DNA from: Bordetella parapertussis
Lineage (GTDB): Bacteria > Pseudomonadota > Gammaproteobacteria > Burkholderiales > Burkholderiaceae_D
Direction of reading: 5' to 3'
Length of the DNA: 64,000 nucleotides
Assembly: GCA_945883145.1 (NCBI GenBank)
Contig: CAMCXB010000001.1
Span: 1-64,000, forward strand
Part shown: piece after piece, positions 44,811-53,642 of the stretch
Position numbering within the stretch: the first letter of the stretch is position 1
How the letters are laid out: each line of letters starts with the position of its first letter
Position numbers and translations under genes: made by a program
The notes under the pieces: generated by a model
Told to the model about the DNA's origin: nothing
The model's input: the letters and a program-made list of their open reading frames with translations, nothing else
The model's database searches: none

Positions 44811-45301
44811 GCTTGGAAATTAGTGCGCCTCAGCCACTCACATCCGTCCTTCTTCTTGATAAATTTAATTGCGGAGAGCCCGTTCTCGATGAATGGTTAA
44901 AGCGCCGCGCAATGAGCAATCAACTCAGTGGTGCCAGTCGTACTTTTGTCGTTTTAGATCAGGATAGTCACGTTTGCGGCTACTACGCCATGGCTGCTGG
45001 TGCTGTTGCGCACCAGATGGCCACCAGTTCTGTACGTAGAAACATGCCCGATCCAGTGCCGGTGATGGTTCTTGCTCGTCTGGCGGTTGATCTTCGAGCG
45101 CAAGGAATTAAGCTTGGAGCATCTCTTCTTCAAGATGCTGTCAATAGAGCTGTGATGGTTGCAGAAAATGCAGGTATAAGAGCACTACTCGTGCATGCCT
45201 TGAATGACAAAGCCAAAGAGTTTTATGAGCATTATGGTTTTCAGCCATCCTCTTTGAACGCTATGACACTCATGTTGAGATTAAATAGTGGCAAGCCATA
45301 A
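44807..45301 (+). CDS. TacT-type GNAT acetyltransferase toxin
   Basis: TacT-family toxins acetylate the amino group of charged tRNAs and block translation. The 164-residue protein shows the GNAT fold motifs ARLAVDLRAQGIKLGASLLQDAVNRA (acetyl-CoA site) and ALNDKAKEFYEHYGF (with the conserved Tyr), ending in NAMTLMLRL. The ATG overlaps the antitoxin stop as ATGA, the classical coupling for such pairs. Its activity is inferred from the family. The pair may stabilise the surrounding accessory pocket. Confidence 0.92.
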   Translation: MSLEISAPQPLTSVLLLDKFNCGEPVLDEWLKRRAMSNQLSGASRTFVVLDQDSHVCGYYAMAAGAVAHQMATSSVRRNMPDPVPVMVLARLAVDLRAQGIKLGASLLQDAVNRAVMVAENAGIRALLVHALNDKAKEFYEHYGFQPSSLNAMTLMLRLNSGKP

Positions 45302-45506
45302 ACGTACAGGATTCAAAACTGTCCTCCTTTCCTAGCATGCTTAGATTGGGTGGAAAAAATACCTAACTCACACTCATTTCTAGCTCCAGTCGCATCAAAC
45401 TAAGCAAAGTCACGCTAAAAATCGATGCGGTGATTATCTTTTTAATCGCTGTATTTTTTGCGGCGATTAAGTTGACCTTGCGGCGAATTCAGTGTCTAAT
45501 TACCGC

Positions 45507-46643
45507 ATGAAAAGCGGTGATTACCTATACGTTTGGCAGAATCAAAACTGGCCCCAATGGCAATACAACGCCAAAAGCCTGATGCCATTGCTTGCCCAAG
45601 TACATCAAATCTTGGGGCATGTGATGGGTCGCATGCGTGACCAAGGAATACGCTCACAAGATCAAGCCAATCTTGAAGCGCTAACTACGGATGTACTCAA
45701 AACAAGTGAGATTGAAGGTGAACGCCTTGATCCAGAAACCGTTCGCTCGTCCATAGCAAGAAGACTAGGTGTCGATGTTGGGGCATTCATGCCTGCCGAC
45801 CGTCATGTGGACGGTGTCGTGGAAATGATTCTTGATGCCACAAGCTTGCACGCCACTCCTCTTACGATAGAAAGACTTTTAGCTTGGCACGCTGGATTGT
45901 TTCCAACGGGTCGAAGTGGATTAAGCACTATTCGTGTAGGTACCTGGCGCGATGATGCAAATGGTCCCATGCAAGTTGTATCTGGACCTATGCAGCGACG
46001 TCGTGTCCATTACGAAGCTCCACCAGCACATTCACTTCCTGCTCAGATAACTGATTTTTTGATTTGGTATGAAAGGCATCAAGAAATTGATCCCTTAGTG
46101 AAAGCCGGCCTTGCTCACTTATGGTTTGTGACCATCCATCCCTTTGATGATGGCAACGGTCGTATTGCACGCGCCATTGGCGATATGGCTTTAGCCCGAG
46201 CAGATCAAAGTAATCAGCGTTTTTATAGTCTGTCTGCTCAGATTCAAAAAGAGCGCAAAGACTATTACGACTTACTAGAAAAAACTCAGCGGGGGAATCT
46301 AGATGCCACTGAGTGGCTATCTTGGTTTTTGTCTTGTTTGCTGCGCGCACTTCAAGAAGCTGATCAAGTCATAACGAGTGTTTTAGTAAAAGCTAATTTC
46401 TGGCGTCGGTGGGCGGGTACGCCACTTAACGTGCGACAGATCAAAATACTGAATCGCATGCTTGATGGGTTTGATGGCAAGCTGACCAATAAGAAGTGGG
46501 CAGCCATAGGTAAATGCTCATCTGACACTGCTCTCAGAGACATTAATGATTTGATTGCGCGTGGAGTGCTACGTCGGACTGAAACAGCGGGGCGTAGTAC
46601 GAGTTATGAACTACATTCAGGTAGCGCTGCGCTAAATGAGTAA
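45507..46643 (+). CDS. Fic-family protein with N-terminal inhibitory motif (class II)
   Basis: Fic enzymes usually transfer AMP from ATP to target hydroxyls. The core motif HPFDDGNGRIAR (HPFx[D/E]GNGR) is complete. An N-terminal DUF4172-like region carries TSEIEGE, matching the [S/T]xxxE[G/N] auto-inhibitory helix of class II Fic proteins. The C-terminal ~80 residues form a likely winged helix (NKKWAAIGKCSSDTALRDINDLIARGVL), suggesting DNA binding or self-regulation. Neither the ATG at 45507 nor an upstream GTG at 45492 has a good ribosome site; the ATG is preferred. It lies next to a toxin-antitoxin pair and may also act as a self-restrained toxin. Confidence 0.9.
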   Translation: MKSGDYLYVWQNQNWPQWQYNAKSLMPLLAQVHQILGHVMGRMRDQGIRSQDQANLEALTTDVLKTSEIEGERLDPETVRSSIARRLGVDVGAFMPADRHVDGVVEMILDATSLHATPLTIERLLAWHAGLFPTGRSGLSTIRVGTWRDDANGPMQVVSGPMQRRRVHYEAPPAHSLPAQITDFLIWYERHQEIDPLVKAGLAHLWFVTIHPFDDGNGRIARAIGDMALARADQSNQRFYSLSAQIQKERKDYYDLLEKTQRGNLDATEWLSWFLSCLLRALQEADQVITSVLVKANFWRRWAGTPLNVRQIKILNRMLDGFDGKLTNKKWAAIGKCSSDTALRDINDLIARGVLRRTETAGRSTSYELHSGSAALNE

Positions 46644-46760
46644 GAGTAAATCGTTTGAAGTTAGGACTTGTAAGCCACTGACGCAGTTTTTAAGCGATAA
46701 CTTCAAAAACGGAAAAACCAAAGAATTTTAGGAATGAAGAAGTAGGGAATTAGAGCAAAA

Positions 46761-46785
46761 AGTAGTCTAGTAAAAATAGACTACT
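46761..46785. terminator. Stem-loop between fic and tRNA-Met
   Basis: AGTAGTCTA (46761-46769) pairs perfectly with TAGACTACT (46777-46785). On the minus strand five Ts follow the stem and on the plus strand three, so it may act in both directions between the convergent Fic gene and tRNA-Met. Confidence 0.55.
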
Positions 46786-46794
46786 TTGGGACAT

Positions 46795-46825
46795 AAAAAA
46801 AGCACCAACATCGCTGTAGGTGCTT
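46795..46825 (-). terminator. Intrinsic terminator of the tRNA-Met transcript
   Basis: On the minus strand AAGCACC (46819-46825 reversed) pairs with GGTGCTT and is followed by a run of seven Ts (46795-46801 as As on the plus strand). It lies about 20 bases beyond the tRNA 3' end and is a good Rho-independent terminator. The second hairpin at 46761 lies behind it. Confidence 0.75.
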
Positions 46826-46843
46826 GTTTTACTTAAGGAATTT

Positions 46844-46920
46844 TGGTGGTGATAGGTGGATTTGAACCACCGACCCCAGCATTATGAGTGCTGTGCTCTA
46901 ACCAACTGAGCTATATCACC
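46844..46920 (-). tRNA. tRNA-Met (CAT anticodon, elongator type)
   Basis: The reverse complement folds as a standard 77-base cloverleaf. It has acceptor stem GGTGATA/TATCACC, D arm GCTC-AGTTGGTTA-GAGC, anticodon stem CAGCA/TGCTG with loop CTCATAA (anticodon CAT), T arm GTGG-TTCAAAT-CCAC, discriminator A and encoded CCA. CAT could also mark tRNA-Ile2 (lysidine) or initiator. The GGTGATATAGCTCAGTTGGTTAG sequence region and lack of initiator features favour elongator Met. Confidence 0.93.
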
Positions 46921-46932
46921 GAAAAGCCCGAA

Positions 46933-46961
46933 ATTATGGCGGTTGCGTTGCAGGGTGTCAA
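46933..46961 (-). promoter_or_regulatory. Promoter of tRNA-Met
   Basis: On the minus strand TTGACA (46956-46961) is spaced exactly 17 bases from CATAAT (46933-46938), giving a near-consensus sigma70 promoter with a start about six bases before the tRNA. The -35 box overlaps the last bases of miaA. Confidence 0.75.
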
Positions 46962-47905
46962 CCGAGTGCTGGTTTGATATTGCGTAGTAATTGGCCTGAG
47001 AGGTCAGAACTCAGGCAATCGAGAGAAATTCTCTCCTCCATACTGCGCAGCCAAGTCAGTTGTCTTTTTGCTAGCTGTCGGGTGGCGATGATGCCGAGTT
47101 CACGCATGGAAGCGAGATCGGTTTTGCCATCTAGATGTTCCCAAGCTTGTCGATAGCCCACACAGCGCATCGAGGGCAGACCCAAATGCAAGTCACCACG
47201 TCCACGAAGTGTTTTTACTTCATCAATCAGACTAGGTTGCGCAGTGAGCATGGCATCAAATCGCCTACTAATCCGCTCGTGTAGAACGCTACGATCAGAG
47301 GGTTCTAGAGAGAAGCTCATTAACTGAAAAGGTAGCTCGGGCTTTTCAGTTTTAGCGAGTAGGTCTGACATGGGTAGCCCAGTTAGCTGAATGATTTCTA
47401 GTGCGCGGTGTATGCGCTGTGTGTCATTCGGCTTAAGACGCATCGCTGTAACCGGATCAAGCGCTTGTAAACGTTGATGCATGGCTGGTGAACCAAATTG
47501 TATAAATTCAGAATCAAGTTCAGAACGCACAGTGGGATCAGCTTCGGGTAAGGCATCGAGACCGTCACGCAGGCCTTTGAAGTACAACATCGTGCCACCA
47601 ACGAGCAATGCAAGATTGCCGCGTGCATTAATTTCACTCACGAGTTTGATTGCATCCTGCCTAAACTGCATGACTGAATAAGATGCAGAGGGATCAAGAA
47701 TATCAATTAAATGATGTTGAACTGCAGCTTGTTCTTCTGCACTTGGTTTGGCAGTTCCTATATCCATGCCACGATAAACAAGTGCTGAATCCACTGAAAT
47801 GATTTCACATGGAATCTGCTGCGCAATCTGCAACGCTGCAGCTGTTTTACCTGAAGCGGTTGGCCCCATGATGGCAACAGCAAGTGGTTTTGCAGCACGA
47901 ATCAT
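46958..47905 (-). CDS. miaA: tRNA dimethylallyltransferase
   Basis: MiaA prenylates A37 of tRNAs reading U-starting codons, the substrate later used by MiaB. The P-loop [41 protein letters not shown] and [21 protein letters not shown] blocks are present, and the C-terminal [12 protein letters not shown] is conserved. 315 residues, full length. Its start overlaps the end of the MFS transporter gene by four bases. It is followed closely by tRNA-Met on the same strand. Confidence 0.97.
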   Translation of the reverse strand: MIRAAKPLAVAIMGPTASGKTAAALQIAQQIPCEIISVDSALVYRGMDIGTAKPSAEEQAAVQHHLIDILDPSASYSVMQFRQDAIKLVSEINARGNLALLVGGTMLYFKGLRDGLDALPEADPTVRSELDSEFIQFGSPAMHQRLQALDPVTAMRLKPNDTQRIHRALEIIQLTGLPMSDLLAKTEKPELPFQLMSFSLEPSDRSVLHERISRRFDAMLTAQPSLIDEVKTLRGRGDLHLGLPSMRCVGYRQAWEHLDGKTDLASMRELGIIATRQLAKRQLTWLRSMEERISLDCLSSDLSGQLLRNIKPALG

Positions 47906-49107
47906 GAAAGTGTTGTGGGTACTTTAAGTATGCGCACTGAAAGAAAATTCAGTGTACCGAGTATCAGCGAAATGATGGCCATGGGAACGAGTGTGCCGTT
48001 ATGCGATACACCAACCAGTGAGCCTATGAAAAATGCAAACACCATAAACAAAGCACCCATTAATCCGGCTGCTGTTCCTGCTTGTTGAGGGAAAGGAGAA
48101 ACTGCACTCGATTGTGTAACAGGAAAATTAATCCCATGTGATGCCATACCAAGAAACATCGCGATAACCAGTAAGCTCCAATGTGAGAAACCGAGTAAGG
48201 TTGCAATAAAAAAGAAAGCACCGGATCCAAAGGCGCAGGCAGTGCCTATACGTAAAGCCTGCATATTACTCATGCTCTTTAACATACGACGACAAATCAA
48301 AGTGCCTGTCATATAACCAGAGACACCTAAACCAAAACAATAACCAAACCATTGAGTAGGAACGTGCAAGATATTAATAAATGCAAAGGACGAACCTGAG
48401 ATAAATAAAAAAATCGTGCCATAAGAAAAAGCACCGGGTAAGGCATAAAACCAAAACATACGTGAACCTAATACATAACGATAGTTTTCACGTAAACCAG
48501 TGAAGTCAGTTGCACGTGGATTTTTATGGTTATTCGTTTCAGGCAAACGCATCACACTCGCTGCAAACACTGCAGATGAAAAAAAGCCTAACGCAACAAA
48601 AGCAGCGCGCCATCCAAAACTCACTTGTAAGTAAGAGCCCAGTATGGGACCAAAAATTGGTGCAAGTGAAATCCATGTGCTAGCGCGCGCAATCACTTTT
48701 GCACTGCTTTCAGGTGGATAGGCATCACGCACAATTGCGCGTGCAATCGTCACAGCAGCACAACATCCTAATGCTTGAATAAAGCGTGCAGTAATCAGTA
48801 AATTTATGGTGGTAGCAAGGCTACATAAAATACTGGCGAATAAATACAGAGCGAGTCCTGATAATAAAACCGGACGCCTTCCATAGCGATCTGATAAAGG
48901 ACCCACAATCAGTTGCGCCAATCCAAAGCCAATCACAAACAAAGATAAGGTTAATTGAACGGTTGATACTGGGACTTGAAAAATTTCCGTCAGACTAGGC
49001 AGTGAGGCGAGATAAAGATCAGTAGAGAGTGGTTGCATCATCAGCATGGCTGTGATGAGCACTAAAATCGGTGCATGAATGAATTGCGGTAAAGGCGGGT
49101 GCTGCAT
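47902..49107 (-). CDS. MFS transporter, Bcr/CflA drug-resistance family
   Basis: The 401-residue protein has twelve predicted hydrophobic helices and the DHA1 drug:H+ antiporter signature between helices 2 and 3 ([17 protein letters not shown]). The N terminus [20 protein letters not shown] and the motif-C-like [14 protein letters not shown] are typical of Bcr/CflA exporters. The substrate is unknown; relatives export bicyclomycin, sulfonamides, purine bases or cysteine. It lies two bases after mutL and overlaps miaA, placing an efflux gene within the mutL-miaA operon. Confidence 0.92.
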   Translation of the reverse strand: MQHPPLPQFIHAPILVLITAMLMMQPLSTDLYLASLPSLTEIFQVPVSTVQLTLSLFVIGFGLAQLIVGPLSDRYGRRPVLLSGLALYLFASILCSLATTINLLITARFIQALGCCAAVTIARAIVRDAYPPESSAKVIARASTWISLAPIFGPILGSYLQVSFGWRAAFVALGFFSSAVFAASVMRLPETNNHKNPRATDFTGLRENYRYVLGSRMFWFYALPGAFSYGTIFLFISGSSFAFINILHVPTQWFGYCFGLGVSGYMTGTLICRRMLKSMSNMQALRIGTACAFGSGAFFFIATLLGFSHWSLLVIAMFLGMASHGINFPVTQSSAVSPFPQQAGTAAGLMGALFMVFAFFIGSLVGVSHNGTLVPMAIISLILGTLNFLSVRILKVPTTLS

Positions 49108-49109
49108 AG

Positions 49110-50906
49110 TTATTGACCACGTAAAAAAAGTTTATCGAGATCAGACAGCGCAAGTTGTATCCATGTGGGGCGACCATGATTGCATTGATCAGCGCGTTCG
49201 GTTTCTTCCATCTGGCGTAATAAGGCATTCATTTCCATGATGGTTAAATGTCGATTTGCTCTCACTGCAGTATGGCAAGCCATGGTGCCTAGTAATTCAT
49301 TACGACGTTCTGTTAGCACATGTGATCCACCGAATTCTTGAATATCACGTAAGACATCACGGGCTAATGCTTGTGCATCACTATTTTTTAATAAAGCTGG
49401 AATCGCTCGCACTGCTAAAGTCGTAGGTGATAGCGCGGCAATATCAAAACCCAGTGCTGTCAGTATTGTCTGATTTTCTTGAGCAGCACCAACCTCGATG
49501 GGATCAGCATTAAAAGTAACGGGAATCAGTAAGGGTTGTAATTGCACTGCATTGAGTTCTAAGTCTTGTTTAAATTGTTCATATAGAATTCTTTCATGCG
49601 CTGCATGCATGTCGACTAAGACTAAGCCTTGTTGGTTTTGCGCGATGATAAATACACCATGTAATTGTGCTAATGCATAGCCTAGTAGATAGCTCTCTTC
49701 ATGACTATTGGCGATCGATGGAGTAAGCGCAGCATTCGATTGCAATAAAGATGTAGATGACTCATTCGTTGACTGTGAAAAAAACTCACCGTACCTTGCA
49801 GTGTTTTGTGCCATACCAAAGCTAGCTTGTTGTGCACCACGTATCCAAGGCAGAGCACCACTGGAAGCAGGCATAGGCGGTGGAACATTACTCTGCGCAT
49901 TAGGTGCAGTTTGTGCCAATGCGCGATGCACCGCATGAAAAACAAATTGATGGATACTGCGGCTGTCACGAAACCTCACTTCGGTTTTTGAGGGATGGAC
50001 ATTCACATCCACTAAAGCAGGGTCACAATTTAAGTGCAGCACATAACTAGGATAACGATCACCATGCAACACATCTTGATAAGCGGCTCGCACAGCATGG
50101 GTGAGTAGTTTGTCGCGTACAAAGCGGCCATTCACATAAAAATATTGAGAATCAGCGCGCCCTCTGGCAGCAGTCGGTAAACCTGCATAGCCCATGATAT
50201 GCACTGGACCTGCATTTTCTTCTATGAATAAACGTGCTTGTGCAAATTCTTCGCCAAGTATTTGAGCGCAGCGTTTTTCATGGGTTGATTCTTTCCAGTG
50301 TTCGACAGTCTTACCATTGTGACTGACTGAAAAGCTCACATCAGGACGCGCTAGAGCAATGCGACGTACGATTTCTAGACAATGACCGTATTCAGTTTGT
50401 TCAGATTTTAAAAATTTACGTCGTGCTGGTGTGTTGAAATAGAGCTCTTCTACATCCACCGTTGTGCCTTGAGAACCTGCAGCCGGTTCGGGTTTCGCTT
50501 CTGCATGACCGCTTAATTGCCATGCATGTGGTTCGCTTGCGGTGCGCGAAGTTAGGGTGAGTTGTGCGACAGATGCAATCGATGCCAATGCTTCGCCGCG
50601 AAAGCCTAATGTGAGTACATTTTCCAGATCAGATAAAGATGCGATTTTTGAAGTGGCATGACGCGCAAGTGCAAGTCGCATTTGATCCGGTGGAATGCCT
50701 CTGCCATTATCAATAATGGCGATACGTTTTACGCCACCTTGTTCGAGCTTGATGCTAATAACAGTTGATCCTGCATCCAGTGCATTTTCTAAGCATTCTT
50801 TTACCACTGCAGACGGACGTTCAATCACTTCACCTGCTGCTATTTGCGAGATGAGCTGATCCGGCAAAGGGCGAATGTCACGGGGGATGGCTGCATTGGA
50901 TGTCAT
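49110..50906 (-). CDS. mutL: DNA mismatch repair protein MutL
   Basis: MutL links MutS mismatch recognition to downstream repair. The N-terminal GHKL ATPase has LISQIAAGEVIERPSAVVKECLENALDAG, DNGRGIPPDQMRLALARHATSKI and LGFRGEALASIASV. The long acidic/polar linker (about 340-410) and the C-terminal dimerisation domain (QLHGVFIIAQNQQGLVLVDMHAAHERILYE...) follow. No DQHAxxExxE endonuclease motif is seen (the sequence is DMHAAHERILYE), although methyl-directed MutH is not known outside gammaproteobacteria. 598 residues, complete. Confidence 0.97.
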   Translation of the reverse strand: MTSNAAIPRDIRPLPDQLISQIAAGEVIERPSAVVKECLENALDAGSTVISIKLEQGGVKRIAIIDNGRGIPPDQMRLALARHATSKIASLSDLENVLTLGFRGEALASIASVAQLTLTSRTASEPHAWQLSGHAEAKPEPAAGSQGTTVDVEELYFNTPARRKFLKSEQTEYGHCLEIVRRIALARPDVSFSVSHNGKTVEHWKESTHEKRCAQILGEEFAQARLFIEENAGPVHIMGYAGLPTAARGRADSQYFYVNGRFVRDKLLTHAVRAAYQDVLHGDRYPSYVLHLNCDPALVDVNVHPSKTEVRFRDSRSIHQFVFHAVHRALAQTAPNAQSNVPPPMPASSGALPWIRGAQQASFGMAQNTARYGEFFSQSTNESSTSLLQSNAALTPSIANSHEESYLLGYALAQLHGVFIIAQNQQGLVLVDMHAAHERILYEQFKQDLELNAVQLQPLLIPVTFNADPIEVGAAQENQTILTALGFDIAALSPTTLAVRAIPALLKNSDAQALARDVLRDIQEFGGSHVLTERRNELLGTMACHTAVRANRHLTIMEMNALLRQMEETERADQCNHGRPTWIQLALSDLDKLFLRGQ

Positions 50907-51048
50907 CGCGCGATTATACCTTTCGGTTCTGACTCTTTAGCATGCAACGATTCAGGTTCGCAGTCTTAGAATGACAGTGTATGATTCATATCGGTAGCGC
51001 CGTCTCGTGCGGCGCCTGATAGATTCTTAACTCACTGATTTCAAGTTT

Positions 51049-51696
51049 ATGGCAATTACCGATTTTCTTAGTATGCTGCTGCACGTCGACAAAATGCTCG
51101 AACAGATGCTGCCTGTGTATGGCTCATTAGTGTATGCAATTTTATTTGCCATTATCTTTGCTGAGACAGGCTTGGTTATTTTCCCTTTTTTACCTGGAGA
51201 TTCTTTGCTTTTTATAGCTGGCGCTTTTTGCGCGACTGGCGCTATGAATAGTGTTTTACTCTGTTCTTTACTCATACTTGCAGCAGTGAGTGGTAATACA
51301 GTTAATTACATGATAGGTCGTGCGATTGGGAATAAAGCATTTACCCATAATTATCGATGGTTAGATCGTGCTGCCCTCCAAAAAACACATACATTCTTTG
51401 AAATGCATGGCGGTAAAACCATTGTGCTTGCACGTTGGTTGCCGGTGGTGAGAACATTTGCTCCGTTTGTTGCAGGCGTATCGCAAATGGGCTGGGTACA
51501 GTTTCAGTTGTTTAATGTGAGTGGTGCTGTGCTTTGGGTTGTGGGTTTGATCACGCTAGGATATTACTTTGGTGGCATTCCAATCATTCGCGATCATTTG
51601 AATACCATAGTCTTGATTGGTTTTGCAGCAGCAGCCGGTCCGGTAGCATTAGCTGCAATATGGCGCTTTGTTAAAAAAGCGCGTGGGCAAAAATAA
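51049..51696 (+). CDS. DedA-family membrane protein
   Basis: The 215-residue inner-membrane protein has about four to six hydrophobic segments and the DedA/SNARE-associated motif ETGLVIFPFLPGDSLLFIAGAF, later GRAIGNKAF and the conserved FEMHGGKTIVLARWLPVVRTFAPFVAG. DedA proteins act in membrane homeostasis; some members flip undecaprenyl phosphate or phosphatidylethanolamine. Its exact lipid is not predicted here. It starts about 140 bases from divergent mutL, a region carrying a small GC-rich inverted repeat. Confidence 0.93.
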   Translation: MAITDFLSMLLHVDKMLEQMLPVYGSLVYAILFAIIFAETGLVIFPFLPGDSLLFIAGAFCATGAMNSVLLCSLLILAAVSGNTVNYMIGRAIGNKAFTHNYRWLDRAALQKTHTFFEMHGGKTIVLARWLPVVRTFAPFVAGVSQMGWVQFQLFNVSGAVLWVVGLITLGYYFGGIPIIRDHLNTIVLIGFAAAAGPVALAAIWRFVKKARGQK

Positions 51697-51714
51697 TCGT
51701 GATTTTAAAAATTC

Positions 51715-51740
51715 GTACGATTACGCTACGCTAATCGTAC
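51715..51740. repeat. REP-like hairpin, left copy
   Basis: GTACGATTA (51715-51723) and TAATCGTAC (51732-51740) form a perfect 9-bp stem with loop CGCTACGC. An 18-base core (51719-51736) is repeated in inverted orientation in the right copy. The stem base differs from the right copy, with pairing preserved on both sides. Confidence 0.75.
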
Positions 51741-51764
51741 CTACGGCTCTATTAAAATTTGTAG

Positions 51765-51790
51765 GGATGATTAGCGTAGCGTAATCATCC
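51765..51790. repeat. REP-like hairpin, right copy
   Basis: GGATGATTA (51765-51773) and TAATCATCC (51782-51790) form a perfect 9-bp stem with loop GCGTAGCG. It is the inverted partner of the element at 51715; together they look like a BIME-type pair in the gap between the converging dedA and amiC genes. The pair could end both transcripts. Confidence 0.75.
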
Positions 51791-51819
51791 GAATAAACAC
51801 TGCAAACGTAACGATTTGA

Positions 51820-53106
51820 TTAAGTCAGTTTGCGATGGGATAGCGTAGGATTTTTAACGAGATACTTCCGTATGCCATTCGATAAAGCTTCTGCCATTTG
51901 ATCTTGATAGGCATTGTCTGTCAGCTTAGCTTCTTCTTCAGGATTGGAGATAAATGCAGTCTCCACCAAAATACTTGGAATATCTGGTGCTTTCAACACG
52001 GCAAAGCCCGCTTGTTCAACTTGTGCTTTATGTAGTTTGTTGATGTTTCCGATTTCTGATAATACGGACTTAGCGAGTTTTAAGCTGTCATTGATTTGCG
52101 CAGTGGTGGAGAGATCAAGTAACACGCTAGCGAGATGTTGATTTTTTGTTTTGATGTTAATGCCACCAATCAAATCAGCTGCATTTTCTTTATTCGCTAA
52201 CCATCTTGCTGCTGTTGAGCTAGCCCCTTTTTCTGATAGGGCAAAAACAGAAGAGCCGCGTGCAGTGGGTTCTACAAATGCATCAGCATGAATTGATACA
52301 AATAAATCAGCTTGTACCTTTCTCGCTTTTTGTACACGCACTTGTAGTGGTACAAAATAATCGCCATCACGGGTTAACATTACGCGCACATTCGGGATTT
52401 GCTCTAACTTTGCTTTCAGACGTCGTGCAATGGATAGCACGACATTTTTTTCATAGCTGCCACCATTACCGACTGCACCCGGATCTTCTCCGCCGTGCCC
52501 AGGATCAATTGCAATCGTCACCATGCGATTAAAATTAGTTGGTGCTTCTTCTTCGCGAGCGACTTTATTTTCTGAATTCGGTTTCTTTTTTTCTTCAGAT
52601 GGTGCAGGTGTGATTTTCTTTTGCAGTAGTTCTGCAATGGGATCGCGCGCGTTAGCTGGATAGAGATCAAAAATCAAACGGTGTTGGTATTCACCGACTG
52701 GCTCTAAAGTAAAGACTTGGGGATGAATTTCATCTTTCAAGTCAAATACTAAACGCACGACGCCAGGTCGGTTTTGCGCAATGCGAACTTGTGCAATATA
52801 AGGATCATTGCTGTCGATTTTTGCGATCAGACTTTTTAATTGCAGATCCAGATCTACACCTTCAATGTCCACTACTAAGCGATGGGGATCTTTGATCAAA
52901 AAATGCGTAGCTTTAAGCTTGCTGTCATTTTCTAATGTGATGCGAGTGTAATCGGGGGCAGGCCAGACGCGTACAGCGATGAATTGCGCAGAACGTGCCA
53001 CACCATGCGTGAGCAATGAAACCAAGAGCGTTGCGCCTACTTGTAAGAAAGTGCGGCGCGCTCGTTGTTTTAGTGATGTGGGTTGAGCTGGAGTTGATGC
53101 AGACAT
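51820..53106 (-). CDS. amiC: N-acetylmuramoyl-L-alanine amidase (AmiC-like)
   Basis: This amidase cleaves peptide side chains from peptidoglycan during daughter-cell separation. A twin-arginine-like leader (RARRTFLQVGATLLVSLL) indicates Tat export. An AMIN domain (about 45-150) targets the septum, and the Amidase_3 domain follows (about 195-415), with zinc ligands in IDPGHGGEDPGAVG, GSYEKNVVL and SIHADAF and the catalytic Glu in VETAFISNPEEE. 428 residues is normal. It overlaps the upstream tsaE gene by 37 bases, an unusually long overlap but the ATG is well placed for the leader. Confidence 0.95.
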   Translation of the reverse strand: MSASTPAQPTSLKQRARRTFLQVGATLLVSLLTHGVARSAQFIAVRVWPAPDYTRITLENDSKLKATHFLIKDPHRLVVDIEGVDLDLQLKSLIAKIDSNDPYIAQVRIAQNRPGVVRLVFDLKDEIHPQVFTLEPVGEYQHRLIFDLYPANARDPIAELLQKKITPAPSEEKKKPNSENKVAREEEAPTNFNRMVTIAIDPGHGGEDPGAVGNGGSYEKNVVLSIARRLKAKLEQIPNVRVMLTRDGDYFVPLQVRVQKARKVQADLFVSIHADAFVEPTARGSSVFALSEKGASSTAARWLANKENAADLIGGINIKTKNQHLASVLLDLSTTAQINDSLKLAKSVLSEIGNINKLHKAQVEQAGFAVLKAPDIPSILVETAFISNPEEEAKLTDNAYQDQMAEALSNGIRKYLVKNPTLSHRKLT

Positions 53107-53555
53107 GCCGTGCCTTGTTCTGATTTCGCAAGCAATTCTACCTCACGACTATGTCCTGTAACAGTGAGGAAGAGATCAAGATCGGGAGCGGGCAGTAAAT
53201 CGCCAGCTTGCTCCGGCCATTCTATGATGCAAATCGCGCTGCCATCGATTTGATCACGAAATCCGGCTTCAATGAATTCATGAGGATCACCCATGCGGTA
53301 GAGATCGAAATGCAGTAACGCTATCGATTGCCCTTCTAGTGTGATGGTATAAGGCTCCATGAGGGTGTAAGTGGGACTTTTTACACGACCGCTATAACCT
53401 GCTGCATGCAATAAGGCTCGAGTCAGACAGGTTTTGCCTGCACCGAGTTCCCCATGTAGATGAATAACCAAGCCTGGTTGCAGTATGCGTGCTAAAGCCT
53501 GTCCCAAGGCTAAGGTGGCAGCTTCATCAGCAAGTAAGGCGGTGAATGATGGCAT
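53070..53555 (-). CDS. tsaE: tRNA threonylcarbamoyladenosine biosynthesis ATPase TsaE
   Basis: TsaE is the small ATPase of the TsaB-TsaD-TsaE complex that makes t6A37 in ANN-decoding tRNAs. The P-loop HGELGAGKTCLTRALL, the KSPTYTLMEPY block and IIEWPEQAGDLLPAPDL are conserved. 161 residues. Its partner tsaD is encoded at 60372 in this window. Its 3' end overlaps amiC. Confidence 0.95.
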   Translation of the reverse strand: MPSFTALLADEAATLALGQALARILQPGLVIHLHGELGAGKTCLTRALLHAAGYSGRVKSPTYTLMEPYTITLEGQSIALLHFDLYRMGDPHEFIEAGFRDQIDGSAICIIEWPEQAGDLLPAPDLDLFLTVTGHSREVELLAKSEQGTACLHQLQLNPHH

Positions 53556-53642
53556 TGCGTAAAATATGAATTATGAGCGTTGTTAGCGTTGTCAGCGTTA
53601 TTGTTTATTAACTTAGTTAGTTTTCCTAATTTTTAACTATTT

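Noticed and set aside
50907..51048. GC-rich inverted repeat (GCGCCG...CGGCGC) in the mutL-dedA gap as a special element
   Set aside because: The stem is only six bases, and it sits between divergent starts; it is too short to distinguish from chance.
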